A stretch of DNA of 8,233 bases from Pseudomonadota bacterium (GTDB taxonomy: Bacteria > Pseudomonadota > Gammaproteobacteria > Acidithiobacillales > Acidithiobacillaceae), in NCBI GenBank assembly GCA_021840785.1, contig JAKBXD010000083.1, positions 1-8,233 on the forward strand, written 5' to 3'. Of this stretch, positions 1-5,849 are shown in pieces (position 1 is the stretch's first letter; each line of letters opens with the position of its first letter). The position numbers and the translations under genes are program-made. The notes below the pieces were generated by a model. That model searched no databases, was not told where the DNA came from, and was given only the letters and a program-made list of their open reading frames with translations.

Positions 1-701
1 CGGTGTACTTCGACGAAGAAGGCTGCATGAACCAGAAAGCCATCCGCGCACGAGTCGCTTCTTTGCGCAAGCCGGTGGTGCAGCACATGCCGGATGGCAT
101 GACGCGGCAACTGGTCTTGCCCAAGATCATCAAGGTGGTACCCCAGGGCTTGGCCGCGATCTTCGATCACATTCTGCTGAACAATGCCGCCGAAGGGCTG
201 GAGGTCATTGGCGTGGTGGACATTGGATCGCGGACAACGGACGTGGCGTATTACATCCTGAGCAACAGCGAAGAAAGCATGATCGAGATGAACCGGTCGG
301 GCGGGTTTCGCCGTGGGGTGTCGGACATGGTGGATGCCATGGCGACAGAGCTGCAAAAGACGTTGCGGCTGGCCGCACGTCCACCGTTGCCAGCGGCCTC
401 GCAAGCATTACGCACGGGCAAGTTCAAGATGGCGGGCAAGATTCACAACGTGGAAAGTCAACGGCTGCATGTGCTGCGGAACATTTTGCCGTCCATCCTG
501 GAAGAAGCCGAGAACATCCTGAGTGCAGGCACCGGGCTTTCCGGGCTGATGGATCTCGACCGAATCCTGCTGGTGGGTGGCGGGGCGTATCTCGCATTGT
601 CCATTGGCATCAGCCTTTGGGAGCAAGGCGTCATTCCCGACGCTCCAGAGTTTGCCAACGTGCGCGGCATGTTCAAGTTAGGGAGGGTGCTTGGTGGTTA
701 A
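1..701 (+). CDS. parM: ParM/StbA-like actin-family plasmid segregation ATPase, N-terminus cut off by window edge
   Basis: The C-terminal 232 residues of an actin-fold ATPase are visible; the frame is open to the left edge. The GTG at position 3 is probably an internal valine, because the phosphate-1 loop of the fold (normally DxG near the N-terminus) is missing. Numbering from that codon, the phosphate-2 motif VVDIGSRTTD is at 71-80 and the adenosine loop LLVGGGAY at 189-196. The end (PEFANVRGMFKLG) resembles the conserved tail of ParM/Alp-type proteins. Members polymerise into ATP-driven filaments that push plasmid copies apart, usually with a DNA-binding adaptor (ParR type) and a centromere site. 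No ParR-like ribbon-helix-helix gene follows; the next gene, overlapping by 8 bases, encodes a membrane-anchored coiled-coil protein instead. The family call is firm. The segregation role is inferred from family and context; the exact ParM/StbA/Alp subfamily is uncertain. Confidence 0.82.
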   Translation, partial: VYFDEEGCMNQKAIRARVASLRKPVVQHMPDGMTRQLVLPKIIKVVPQGLAAIFDHILLNNAAEGLEVIGVVDIGSRTTDVAYYILSNSEESMIEMNRSGGFRRGVSDMVDAMATELQKTLRLAARPPLPAASQALRTGKFKMAGKIHNVESQRLHVLRNILPSILEEAENILSAGTGLSGLMDLDRILLVGGGAYLALSIGISLWEQGVIPDAPEFANVRGMFKLGRVLGG

Positions 702-1398
702 TAACGAAGAAGAGATGGAGTTTCGTGACGAATCTGGCGAGGACCCGCGTTTCTCGCCAGAGGACATACAGGGCGGGCATGAACAAGAACCGTTGCCTGG
801 AGCCGTGGGTGCAGGATGGGCAAGGCCGGTGGAGACTCCGGTCACTGGCCAAGCGGCGGAAGTACCCGCTCCTGCGCCGGCACCGCAGCCAGCGCCGACA
901 GGACCGGCTCAACCGGGCCCGGCAATGTCGGCCACCGACTGGTTCGAGCGTCTTTCGGTGATTCACCAGCAAATGCTGCAATCGCTCTACGGACGAGAGA
1001 GTTACCGGCAGGAGTTGGAGAACTTCGGCCAGGCTATTACCCGGTTGCAGCAGGAGCTGGAGAAGATCCGGGAATCCAACAACATTTTGACACAGTACCA
1101 GTCCTTGCTGGACAAGGTGCAATCCCAGGTAGCTGACCACGAAAAGATGCTGTTGACGCAGATGACGCAGCATGAGCAAGAGTTGCTGACCAAGATGCAA
1201 GCCCATGCCAAAAGCATTGATGAGCAATTACAGCGCATGGGGAACCCGTTGGCGAAGCTGGATGCCTTACTGGAAGAACAGTCTGCTGGATTCAAGGTTT
1301 TTTCTTCGCTTGCCCATCGTGCCGGGTGGGTCATTGGTGGCTCGGTGTTTATCGGGACCGTGATTGGCAATCTTTTTGCGGCGCTGTTTGGTGTGTGA
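694..1398 (+). CDS. Coiled-coil protein with Pro/Ala linker and C-terminal membrane anchor, partner of ParM-like ATPase
   Basis: The protein has 234 residues if started at GTG 694, which lies 6-7 bases after the Shine-Dalgarno-like GGGAGGG (681-687). A TTG at 691 would add one residue but is too close to that site. The start overlaps the stop of the upstream ATPase gene, so translation is probably coupled. Seen in order: an acidic N-terminus (1-35), a Pro/Ala-rich linker (about 57-77), a long Gln/Glu/Leu-rich helical stretch with heptad character (about 84-195), and a final Gly-rich hydrophobic segment (about 211-233) that reads as a single C-terminal transmembrane helix. I recognise no named family. 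It lacks an obvious ribbon-helix-helix, so it is not a standard ParR. It could be an adaptor that tethers the filament to the membrane, or a mobilisation accessory protein (some MobB-type proteins are membrane-associated). The gene is confident; the function is open. Confidence 0.85.
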   Translation: MVNNEEEMEFRDESGEDPRFSPEDIQGGHEQEPLPGAVGAGWARPVETPVTGQAAEVPAPAPAPQPAPTGPAQPGPAMSATDWFERLSVIHQQMLQSLYGRESYRQELENFGQAITRLQQELEKIRESNNILTQYQSLLDKVQSQVADHEKMLLTQMTQHEQELLTKMQAHAKSIDEQLQRMGNPLAKLDALLEEQSAGFKVFSSLAHRAGWVIGGSVFIGTVIGNLFAALFGV

Positions 1399-1419
1399 TT
1401 TTTTCTGATTTCTGCACAG

Positions 1420-1447
1420 CCTCGTCAATTATGGCGAGGTTTTTTTT
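1420..1447 (+). terminator. Intrinsic terminator of the ParM-like operon
   Basis: The stem CCTCGTCA / TGGCGAGG (8 bp, one G-T pair, 4-base loop) is followed by eight T. It starts 21 bases after the stop at 1398 and closes the rightward operon. On the opposite strand no T-run follows, so it should not terminate the convergent small gene efficiently. Confidence 0.9.
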
Positions 1448-1464
1448 GCACCTAAAATGGTTCA

Positions 1465-1710
1465 TCAAGATTCTTCTTGCATGTCTTTTTGCAGAGCATG
1501 GTAATCTACAAGCAATAGTCCGTAGCAGAGGGTTCCTGCCAGCAGCATAAGGGAAAATGGTTTTTCCTGATTCAGAAAAATAGACTGGAGGCCCATGCCA
1601 ATAGAAAGGCTAAGTCCGGTGATGGTGCAGAGCAATCGACCCATGTGATTCAGAAAAGATAGCTGTGTGCGCCATGTGCTTTGCTTGGATTTTTGGGTGT
1701 TGCTTGCCAT
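1465..1710 (-). CDS. Small two-helix membrane protein, unknown function
   Basis: This gene encodes 81 residues starting at ATG 1710, with GGGGAAG as Shine-Dalgarno 5-8 bases upstream. A hydrophilic, basic N-terminus (1-25; several Lys/Arg/Gln) precedes two hydrophobic segments at about 26-46 and 52-69, joined by a short polar turn (NQEKP), and an acidic tail ends in QEES. The topology suggests a hairpin-like inner-membrane protein. No catalytic or ligand-binding motif is visible and I do not recognise a family. It is the last leftward gene, converging on the ParM-like operon, and it sits behind its own leader. That leader holds an intrinsic terminator 17 bases upstream of the start codon, a tandem direct repeat and a copy of the 12-base junction element. 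Size and isolation would fit a small entry-exclusion, immunity or holin-like protein, but nothing in the sequence decides this. Confidence 0.7.
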   Translation of the reverse strand: MASNTQKSKQSTWRTQLSFLNHMGRLLCTITGLSLSIGMGLQSIFLNQEKPFSLMLLAGTLCYGLLLVDYHALQKDMQEES

Positions 1711-1726
1711 GGTATCTTCCCCACTG

Positions 1727-1750
1727 AAAAAAGCCCGGCGAGAACCGGGC
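1727..1750 (-). terminator. Intrinsic terminator or attenuator in the leader of the small membrane gene
   Basis: Reading leftward, the 6-bp GC-only stem GCCCGG / CCGGGC with a 6-base loop (TTCTCG) is followed by six T. It lies between the 12-base junction element and the ATG at 1710. Any transcript starting near 1829-1750 must pass it to express the small membrane protein. It may be an attenuator, the 3' end of a short RNA, or a second back-up terminator behind the UvrD-like gene. Confidence 0.85.
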
Positions 1751-1766
1751 GAAGATTAGGCCACAA

Positions 1767-1790
1767 ACAGACATGCACTACAGACAGGCA
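1767..1790. repeat. Tandem 11-bp direct repeat, 13-bp period
   Basis: ACAGACATGCA (1767-1777) and ACAGACAGGCA (1780-1790) match at 10 of 11 positions and are separated by two bases. The pair lies in the non-coding leader of the small membrane gene, 77 or fewer bases upstream of its start, between the junction element and the terminator stem. A paired binding site for a regulator is the simplest reading; chance duplication cannot be excluded. Confidence 0.55.
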
Positions 1791-1817
1791 AGGGAATCAT
1801 CCCCGCCTATCTGGTAT

Positions 1818-1829
1818 GGTGCCGTATCC
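1818..1829 (-). promoter_or_regulatory. Junction element copy A (GGATACGGCACC)
   Basis: First of three exact copies of a 12-base sequence, all oriented with the leftward genes. This one lies 107 bases upstream of the small membrane gene and 80 bases past the UvrD-like stop, downstream of the latter's terminator. An A-tract (GAAAAT) sits 6-10 bases upstream, as at copy B. GATACG within it is at best a weak -10-like match; TTGGCT 18 bases upstream is a weak -35-like match. Confidence 0.6.
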
Positions 1830-1853
1830 TTCCGATTTTCAGAGGGAGCCAAC

Positions 1854-1877
1854 AAAAAGCCTGACGAACGATCAGGC
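1854..1877 (-). terminator. Intrinsic terminator after the UvrD-like gene
   Basis: Reading leftward, the perfect 6-bp stem GCCTGA / TCAGGC with a 7-base loop is followed by five T. It lies 32 bases downstream of the UvrD-like stop codon and probably ends the antirepressor-helicase transcript. Confidence 0.85.
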
Positions 1878-1901
1878 GGAAGATGTACAAATTCAGATAG
1901 C

Positions 1902-1924
1902 AGCGGTTCTTACACCGCTTTTTT
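1902..1924 (+). terminator. Possible rightward terminator overlapping the UvrD-like stop codon
   Basis: On the + strand, AGCGGT / ACCGCT (6 bp, 6-base loop) is followed by a run of T to 1924. The T-run is also the Lys codons of the KKAV end of the leftward helicase. No rightward gene lies just before it, so it would only block read-through or an antisense RNA. It may be fortuitous. Confidence 0.45.
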
Positions 1925-3421
1925 CCACCATCCAAAGAGATTGGGACACCCGACCAAGAGGCGCTTGCGGCCTCGGGTGAAGGCCACATAGCGCAGGTGG
2001 ATGTCCTCGCGGGAATCGAAGCGCAGCTCACCATCGTTCTGCAGGAAGAATCGGCGCTTCTTCTTGATTTGTGCGCGGGTCGGTTCCAGCGAGGCATCCA
2101 GATCCGGGTCAATGATGACTACATCCCACTCCCGGCCCTTGGCCCGGTGCGCGGTGGTAAGGATGACCTGGGCGTCCTGTTCCCGCTTCTCGCCCCGGTT
2201 CAGGGCATCCAGAATCGCACCGAAGCCCGGATGCCGGTAGAGTTTGACGAGTTTTGCGGCATCGCCGTCTGGCACGCTCTCTGCTTCATCCAGCAGGTCT
2301 TGCCACGAGGCGTAGGCGGCCAGTGGCCCCTTGGGATCGGGTTTTCCATCCTTGAGTTTCAAGGCCGCGTAGATCAAGCCCTTTTCTTCCCGGCCTTGGC
2401 CCACGATATAAAAGGAGACCCCTTCCTCGATGCAGTGCATGGCTACGTCCAGCAAGGGGACATTGCTGAATGTCACCCAAGCCAACTGCGGTGCTTGCTG
2501 GAGAAAAGGTCGCGGATTGCGGTTTTTCTGGATCGAGACAAACTCGACATCGGTAGTTCCGGTGCCTTCCACGGGTCGCTGTTCCCCCAGGGTTTCCAGC
2601 AGTTTGCTGGCGAGGTCGGCGGGAGCGTCGCCAAAGCGGAAGCTGCGCGTCAGGTAATCGCTATGAGTACCGCTTTGTTCCCCCACGCGACGCAAGGCAT
2701 CCACGGCGCCGCGCCAGGAATAGATGCTTTGGTAGGGATCGCCGGCCCACCACGTCACTCCCTGGTTTTGCTGAAAGAGTGCTGACAAGAGCGCCGGGTT
2801 GGTGTCTTGGGCCTCATCGATCATGCGATGAAAAAATGGCAGGTTTTGCCCCATGAGCGACCATGCCTTGAAATAGAAGTCATGCGTGATGGGAAGTTGA
2901 AAATTGAGCATGGCATCCCAAATGCGGCTGGTATGTTGAACCATGTCCTCGTCTCGAAACTTTCGCGGCATGGGGGGCACATGGCGGCTGTCGATTTGCG
3001 GGTCTCCTGATCCGCAAAAGTTGCGCAGGGTTTGCAAGGCATACCCGGCGATGACGAGGCCGTTTCTCTTGGGGAACCCCTCGACGCGATCCAGCACTTG
3101 CGGCAGGGCCACCCGGCCAGCGTCCCGTTCCAGGCTTTCTCTGACGCGCTTCGATACATCAGGCGGCAGACCTTGCAAGGCAAGCTGGTGGGTAGTCATG
3201 GCATGAAAGTGCTTGGGCAGCTTGCGCCGGATGTCCTGCACGATGGCCTGATTAAAGGCCAGATACAGACCGGGACCGGGAAGCAGCTTGGCGATCTCCG
3301 AGAGGATGAAGGATTTGCCAGCGCCGGCGTAGGCGTGCAGGAGGACGTGCTGCAAGGCGGCGCCATTGCCGCCGTTGCGCACAAATTCCAGAATCCGGGC
3401 TTGTTCTTCGGTGAATTGCAT
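1910..3421 (-). CDS. UvrD/FBH1-like superfamily 1A DNA helicase
   Basis: This 503-residue protein carries a full set of SF1A helicase motifs. These are the Q-motif FTEEQ (3-7), Walker A AYAGAGKS (30-37), the motif Ia region YLAFNQAI (53-60), DEAQ-type Walker B MIDEAQD (200-206), motif III GDPYQSIYSWRG (227-238), the motif IV region LTRSFRF (257-263), motif V LTTAHRAKGREWD (421-433) and motif VI RYVAFTRGRKRL (477-488). All catalytic residues look intact, so it should be an ATP-driven, probably 3'-5', single-strand DNA translocase. It is shorter than UvrD or Rep (about 670-720 residues). The Ia block resembles FBH1-type helicases, which act in recombination control. The start ATG 3421 follows GGAG at a 5-base spacing, in the 9-mer ATTCGGAGA shared with the other helicase gene. 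It lies 15 bases behind the antirepressor gene, so the two are probably co-transcribed. The role in plasmid replication, recombination or defence is not shown by sequence. Confidence 0.93.
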   Translation of the reverse strand: MQFTEEQARILEFVRNGGNGAALQHVLLHAYAGAGKSFILSEIAKLLPGPGLYLAFNQAIVQDIRRKLPKHFHAMTTHQLALQGLPPDVSKRVRESLERDAGRVALPQVLDRVEGFPKRNGLVIAGYALQTLRNFCGSGDPQIDSRHVPPMPRKFRDEDMVQHTSRIWDAMLNFQLPITHDFYFKAWSLMGQNLPFFHRMIDEAQDTNPALLSALFQQNQGVTWWAGDPYQSIYSWRGAVDALRRVGEQSGTHSDYLTRSFRFGDAPADLASKLLETLGEQRPVEGTGTTDVEFVSIQKNRNPRPFLQQAPQLAWVTFSNVPLLDVAMHCIEEGVSFYIVGQGREEKGLIYAALKLKDGKPDPKGPLAAYASWQDLLDEAESVPDGDAAKLVKLYRHPGFGAILDALNRGEKREQDAQVILTTAHRAKGREWDVVIIDPDLDASLEPTRAQIKKKRRFFLQNDGELRFDSREDIHLRYVAFTRGRKRLLVGCPNLFGWWKKAV

Positions 3422-3436
3422 GGGGTCTCCGAATGT

Positions 3437-4360
3437 TTATTGCAAGGTCAGCGAGAATTCCGCTTGCGATTCCTGCACTCGGGATTTCCCCAAAATGCTC
3501 AGTTGCCGGTCGATGCACTCCAGCAGCGAATCTTTCCAGAACAGTTGCCGTACCGGGCGACCGCCCTGCACCGTGGCGCGTGGCACGTCCTTGACGACTG
3601 CGAAGGGCCACCCTTTTTCGGTTGGCGTCCACGACAGGGTTTCCTTGGCCGTGCGCGTCTGGTAGCCCATGTCAGCCAGCAGCCGATTGACTGCCGCCGG
3701 GTCTTCCTTGCCGTTACGCCGGATGATGTTGTAGCGCCGCGCAATGTCGGTAGGCCGCAGCTCTGCGCAACGATGGGGGGATTCCAGGGCAAGGGCTTTC
3801 GGGTCCAGTAGCGGCTTGAGATCAATGCCTTTGGCTTCCATCTGCCCAATCGCCCCGAGATACGCCTGATTTTCGTCTATGCCGGGACTGAGTTTGTTCA
3901 GTGTTATGATGAACTGGAGATCTTGCAGGATCTCCTCGCGTGGAACGCCATTGAGATGCTTGGCAAAGGGTGAAGGCTTGGGTAGCTGCCGCTGCTCACG
4001 CTCCAGACGCCGGAGTTCCTTTTCACAGGCGATGAAGTATTGCCGAGCGGCTTTGCCTTGGGGGGTGCGCTCAATCATGGCAAGCTCTTTCGCCATGTCG
4101 AGGGTGAGGTGGTAATCCTTGCTTCGACGATCACCGCCACGCCCACTTTGATTCCCCGAAAATGGGGAATCAAAACATTCAACACAAACATAGTCTTGCC
4201 CCTCGATGAATCCGAATTTAGCGATGCGATCCTTGATCCAAGTGGAGAAGTCTTTCCCCACCCCCAGGAAGGCGTGCAGGTCGCGGGCGTTGACCATGAA
4301 TTCTTCCCCGTCCTGGCGGATAGGAAGCAACTGCTGGATGCTGCTACGGTCGGTAGGCAT
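3437..4360 (-). CDS. AntA/AntB-family antirepressor with KilAC-like C-terminal domain
   Basis: This 307-residue protein starts at ATG 4360, with AGGAG 8 bases upstream. Residues about 8-115 match the AntA/AntB antirepressor domain: FMVNARDLHAFLGVGKDF (21-38), WIKDRI, FIEGQDY (51-57), GRGGDRRSKDYHLTLDMAKE (73-92) and the block AARQYFIACE (104-113). A charged linker rich in Arg, Glu and Gln (114-130) follows. Residues about 199-290 (LRPTDIARRYNI, AAVNRLLADMGYQT, WTPTEKG) resemble the winged-helix KilAC-type domain that follows many phage antirepressor and Rha-like N-domains. In phage P1 and relatives such proteins oppose a lysogeny repressor. On a plasmid this one may relieve repression of neighbouring genes or bind DNA itself. 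It lies 81 bases after the AAA+ gene, behind junction element B, and 15 bases ahead of the UvrD-like gene. The N-domain is confident, the C-domain moderate; its target is unknown. Confidence 0.87.
   Translation of the reverse strand: MPTDRSSIQQLLPIRQDGEEFMVNARDLHAFLGVGKDFSTWIKDRIAKFGFIEGQDYVCVECFDSPFSGNQSGRGGDRRSKDYHLTLDMAKELAMIERTPQGKAARQYFIACEKELRRLEREQRQLPKPSPFAKHLNGVPREEILQDLQFIITLNKLSPGIDENQAYLGAIGQMEAKGIDLKPLLDPKALALESPHRCAELRPTDIARRYNIIRRNGKEDPAAVNRLLADMGYQTRTAKETLSWTPTEKGWPFAVVKDVPRATVQGGRPVRQLFWKDSLLECIDRQLSILGKSRVQESQAEFSLTLQ
4147..4174. repeat. Perfect 11-bp inverted repeat inside the antirepressor gene
   Basis: TTTGATTCCCC (4147-4157) and GGGGAATCAAA (4164-4174) are exact complements around a 6-base spacer. 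It lies within codons for residues about 62-72 of the antirepressor (FDSPFSGNQ region), just before the conserved GRGGDRRS block. In mRNA it would form a stable hairpin; as DNA it could be a protein-binding dyad. No T-run follows on either strand. Confidence 0.7.
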
Positions 4361-4395
4361 GTGGAATCTCCTGTTTCGAGTGGGCCTACCCTCTT

Positions 4396-4407
4396 GGTGC
4401 CGTATCC
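4396..4407 (-). promoter_or_regulatory. Junction element copy B (GGATACGGCACC)
   Basis: Exact copy of the 12-base element in the 81-base gap between the AAA+ stop (4442) and the antirepressor start (4360), 35 bases before that start. The A-tract GAAAATT lies just upstream. An imperfect dyad, CGTCGAAAATTCGTCG read leftward (4422-4407, one mismatched pair), touches its upstream end. No convincing -35 is visible. Confidence 0.6.
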
Positions 4408-4422
4408 GACGAATTTTCGACG
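4407..4422. repeat. Imperfect 16-bp dyad upstream of the antirepressor gene
   Basis: The arms CGACGAA and TTCGACG pair at six of seven positions (4409/4420 are mismatched) around a 2-base centre. It abuts junction element B. A short dyad ahead of a regulator gene is a plausible operator; it could also be chance. Confidence 0.4.
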
Positions 4423-4441
4423 CGGTTCTCTGATAGAGTGT

Positions 4442-5836
4442 CTAGTGCAGCGTTGGCCCACCAACAGACAACAGATGGTTCTCGATGGCGTTGCGAACCA
4501 GCTTGGCGATTACCCGAAGATTGCAGTCCGTTTCGCGCAGGTATTTTTTCAGCAAGCGCATCTCTGCTGTTTGCAGTTCAGGAAGCAGGTCAACGGGTAC
4601 ACCGTATTCTTTGGCAATATCCCGTATCTGGTAATGCACGATGCTTTCCATGTGATCGGGTGCTGGCCCATCCACAGCAACGCAGGTGAAACGGCTTTTC
4701 AGAACCGAAGGTATGGTTTCCAGGGAGTTAGCGGTGGCTATCCAGTTGATTGCCGAGTAATCCACTCCGCCCATGAGAAATTCATCGTGGATGTGACGCG
4801 CCGTGGTGGGTTCCAGAAAGCTGAGAAGCGTGTGATGTACGTTGCCATTTTGCGTATTTGGACTGACCTTATCGATCTCGTCCAGCAAAACAAGTGGGTT
4901 TGGGCATCCAGTATCCAGAACAAACTCTACGATAGCTCCGGGTCTGCCATTGATCCATCCTTGTGATAATCCTTTCAGAAACATATTGTCTGCTGCACCG
5001 GCAAGATTAACCGGTAATAAAGGCAAGTTCAGCAAAGCTCCAAGCCGCTTCATGAACCGGGATTTACCGATTCCCGGTCGCCCATGTAGAAGCAATGGCG
5101 GAATCTTTATTCGCATAGCCAGACCGTGGAACTCCCCTTGACTGTCGATCTTGATATGCAGAGCGATTCTATGCCGGTTCTCAATTTTATCAATAACGCT
5201 TGACATCCACGGAAATTCATCACGCAATTCATCAGCCCAACACCGATTCGTCGGCCACAGAGCAAACGGTAACGGTTCATTCAGTATGCTCATATATGCG
5301 CCAAGGCGCTGTTGCAGCATTGGATCACCAATAGGTATAAGCATACCTTTCAGAAAGACCATCGTTGTGTCGCCAGAAAACAACGCAGCATTGGCGTGAC
5401 GGTTGGTGTTAATGAGATATACATCGCGTTGCGTTTTATCCCAGGCCAGGACGTTTTTGATTTCCTCTTCTGGTATGGTGTTTTGTCCGTATTTTTCAGC
5501 TAATGCGTGCATTTTTTCCTGAAACGCCTTTTGCTGAGCCGCCAACCGTTCAACGGGTTTCATCTCGAACATTTTATTGAAATCGTCTTTCGGTTTTGCT
5601 GGCGGCTCGTCGTCGGCGGGCACGCTTTGAGATGGCGTGTTTTGTTCTACACGCTGGCTCAGTGTCAGGCTTTGCAGGTTCCATGACACCTGAAGCCGGA
5701 TTGGTTCTCGCGTAGCTGCGGTTGGCAAAGGCGCGGCATCAATTATATCTGCACATGTTCGCCCTTTTTCGTTACGGAATCCATCGTTGCGCGTTGTGGC
5801 ATTATGGAATACCTGACCTAACCATTTCTTGAGCAT
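4442..5836 (-). CDS. Orphan AAA+ ATPase with Lon-type ATPase module, no protease domain
   Basis: This 464-residue protein starts at ATG 5836, with AGAGAGG 6 bases upstream and 13 bases behind the RecD-like stop; the two are probably co-transcribed. Residues about 245-455 form an AAA+ module closest in pattern to Lon: Walker A GRPGIGKS (252-259), a substrate-loop region ending GWINGRPGAIVEF (293-305), Walker B LVLLDEIDKV (315-324), FLEP...DEFL (340-354), sensor 1 IATANSLETIP (366-376), arginine SRF (381-383) and a lid with sensor-2-like NLRVIAKLV (439-447). The Lon protease domain with its Ser-Lys pair is absent; the chain ends right after the lid. The N-terminal 245 residues (Gln/Lys-rich helices at 90-115) match nothing I know. 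It may be a remodelling or unfolding ATPase, perhaps with a separate partner. Base composition is lower in GC than its neighbours (60-base lines at 5161 and 5521 count 40% and 47%, against 60% at 3121). Confidence 0.88.
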   Translation of the reverse strand: MLKKWLGQVFHNATTRNDGFRNEKGRTCADIIDAAPLPTAATREPIRLQVSWNLQSLTLSQRVEQNTPSQSVPADDEPPAKPKDDFNKMFEMKPVERLAAQQKAFQEKMHALAEKYGQNTIPEEEIKNVLAWDKTQRDVYLINTNRHANAALFSGDTTMVFLKGMLIPIGDPMLQQRLGAYMSILNEPLPFALWPTNRCWADELRDEFPWMSSVIDKIENRHRIALHIKIDSQGEFHGLAMRIKIPPLLLHGRPGIGKSRFMKRLGALLNLPLLPVNLAGAADNMFLKGLSQGWINGRPGAIVEFVLDTGCPNPLVLLDEIDKVSPNTQNGNVHHTLLSFLEPTTARHIHDEFLMGGVDYSAINWIATANSLETIPSVLKSRFTCVAVDGPAPDHMESIVHYQIRDIAKEYGVPVDLLPELQTAEMRLLKKYLRETDCNLRVIAKLVRNAIENHLLSVGGPTLH

Positions 5837-5849
5837 GGATAACCTCTCT

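Noticed and set aside
3..5. GTG at position 3 as the true start of the ParM-like gene
   Set aside because: The remaining 232 residues lack the N-terminal phosphate-1 region required by the actin fold, and the frame is open to the window edge.
673..1227. Minus-strand open frame of 184 codons opposite the coiled-coil gene
   Set aside because: The + strand frame has a Shine-Dalgarno, overlaps its operon partner and is followed by a terminator. The antisense frame has Leu/Gln/Arg-rich content typical of a shadow of Gln/Glu/Leu heptads.
1756..1800. 14-codon leftward leader peptide (MIPLPVCSACLFVA) before the terminator at 1750
   Set aside because: Placement is suggestive, but the Shine-Dalgarno is crowded against the ATG and no run of one amino acid would sense a substrate. 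It is kept only as part of a finding, not as a gene.
1997..3811. Two + strand open frames of 262 and 259 codons opposite the UvrD-like gene
   Set aside because: They mirror the GC-rich helicase coding strand and contain no recognisable domain. The helicase has every motif in place.
4040..4966. Long + strand open frame (308 codons) across the antirepressor and AAA+ genes
   Set aside because: It is antisense to two genes with clear protein motifs, spans their intergenic gap, and its translation shows no family motif. It is a shadow frame.
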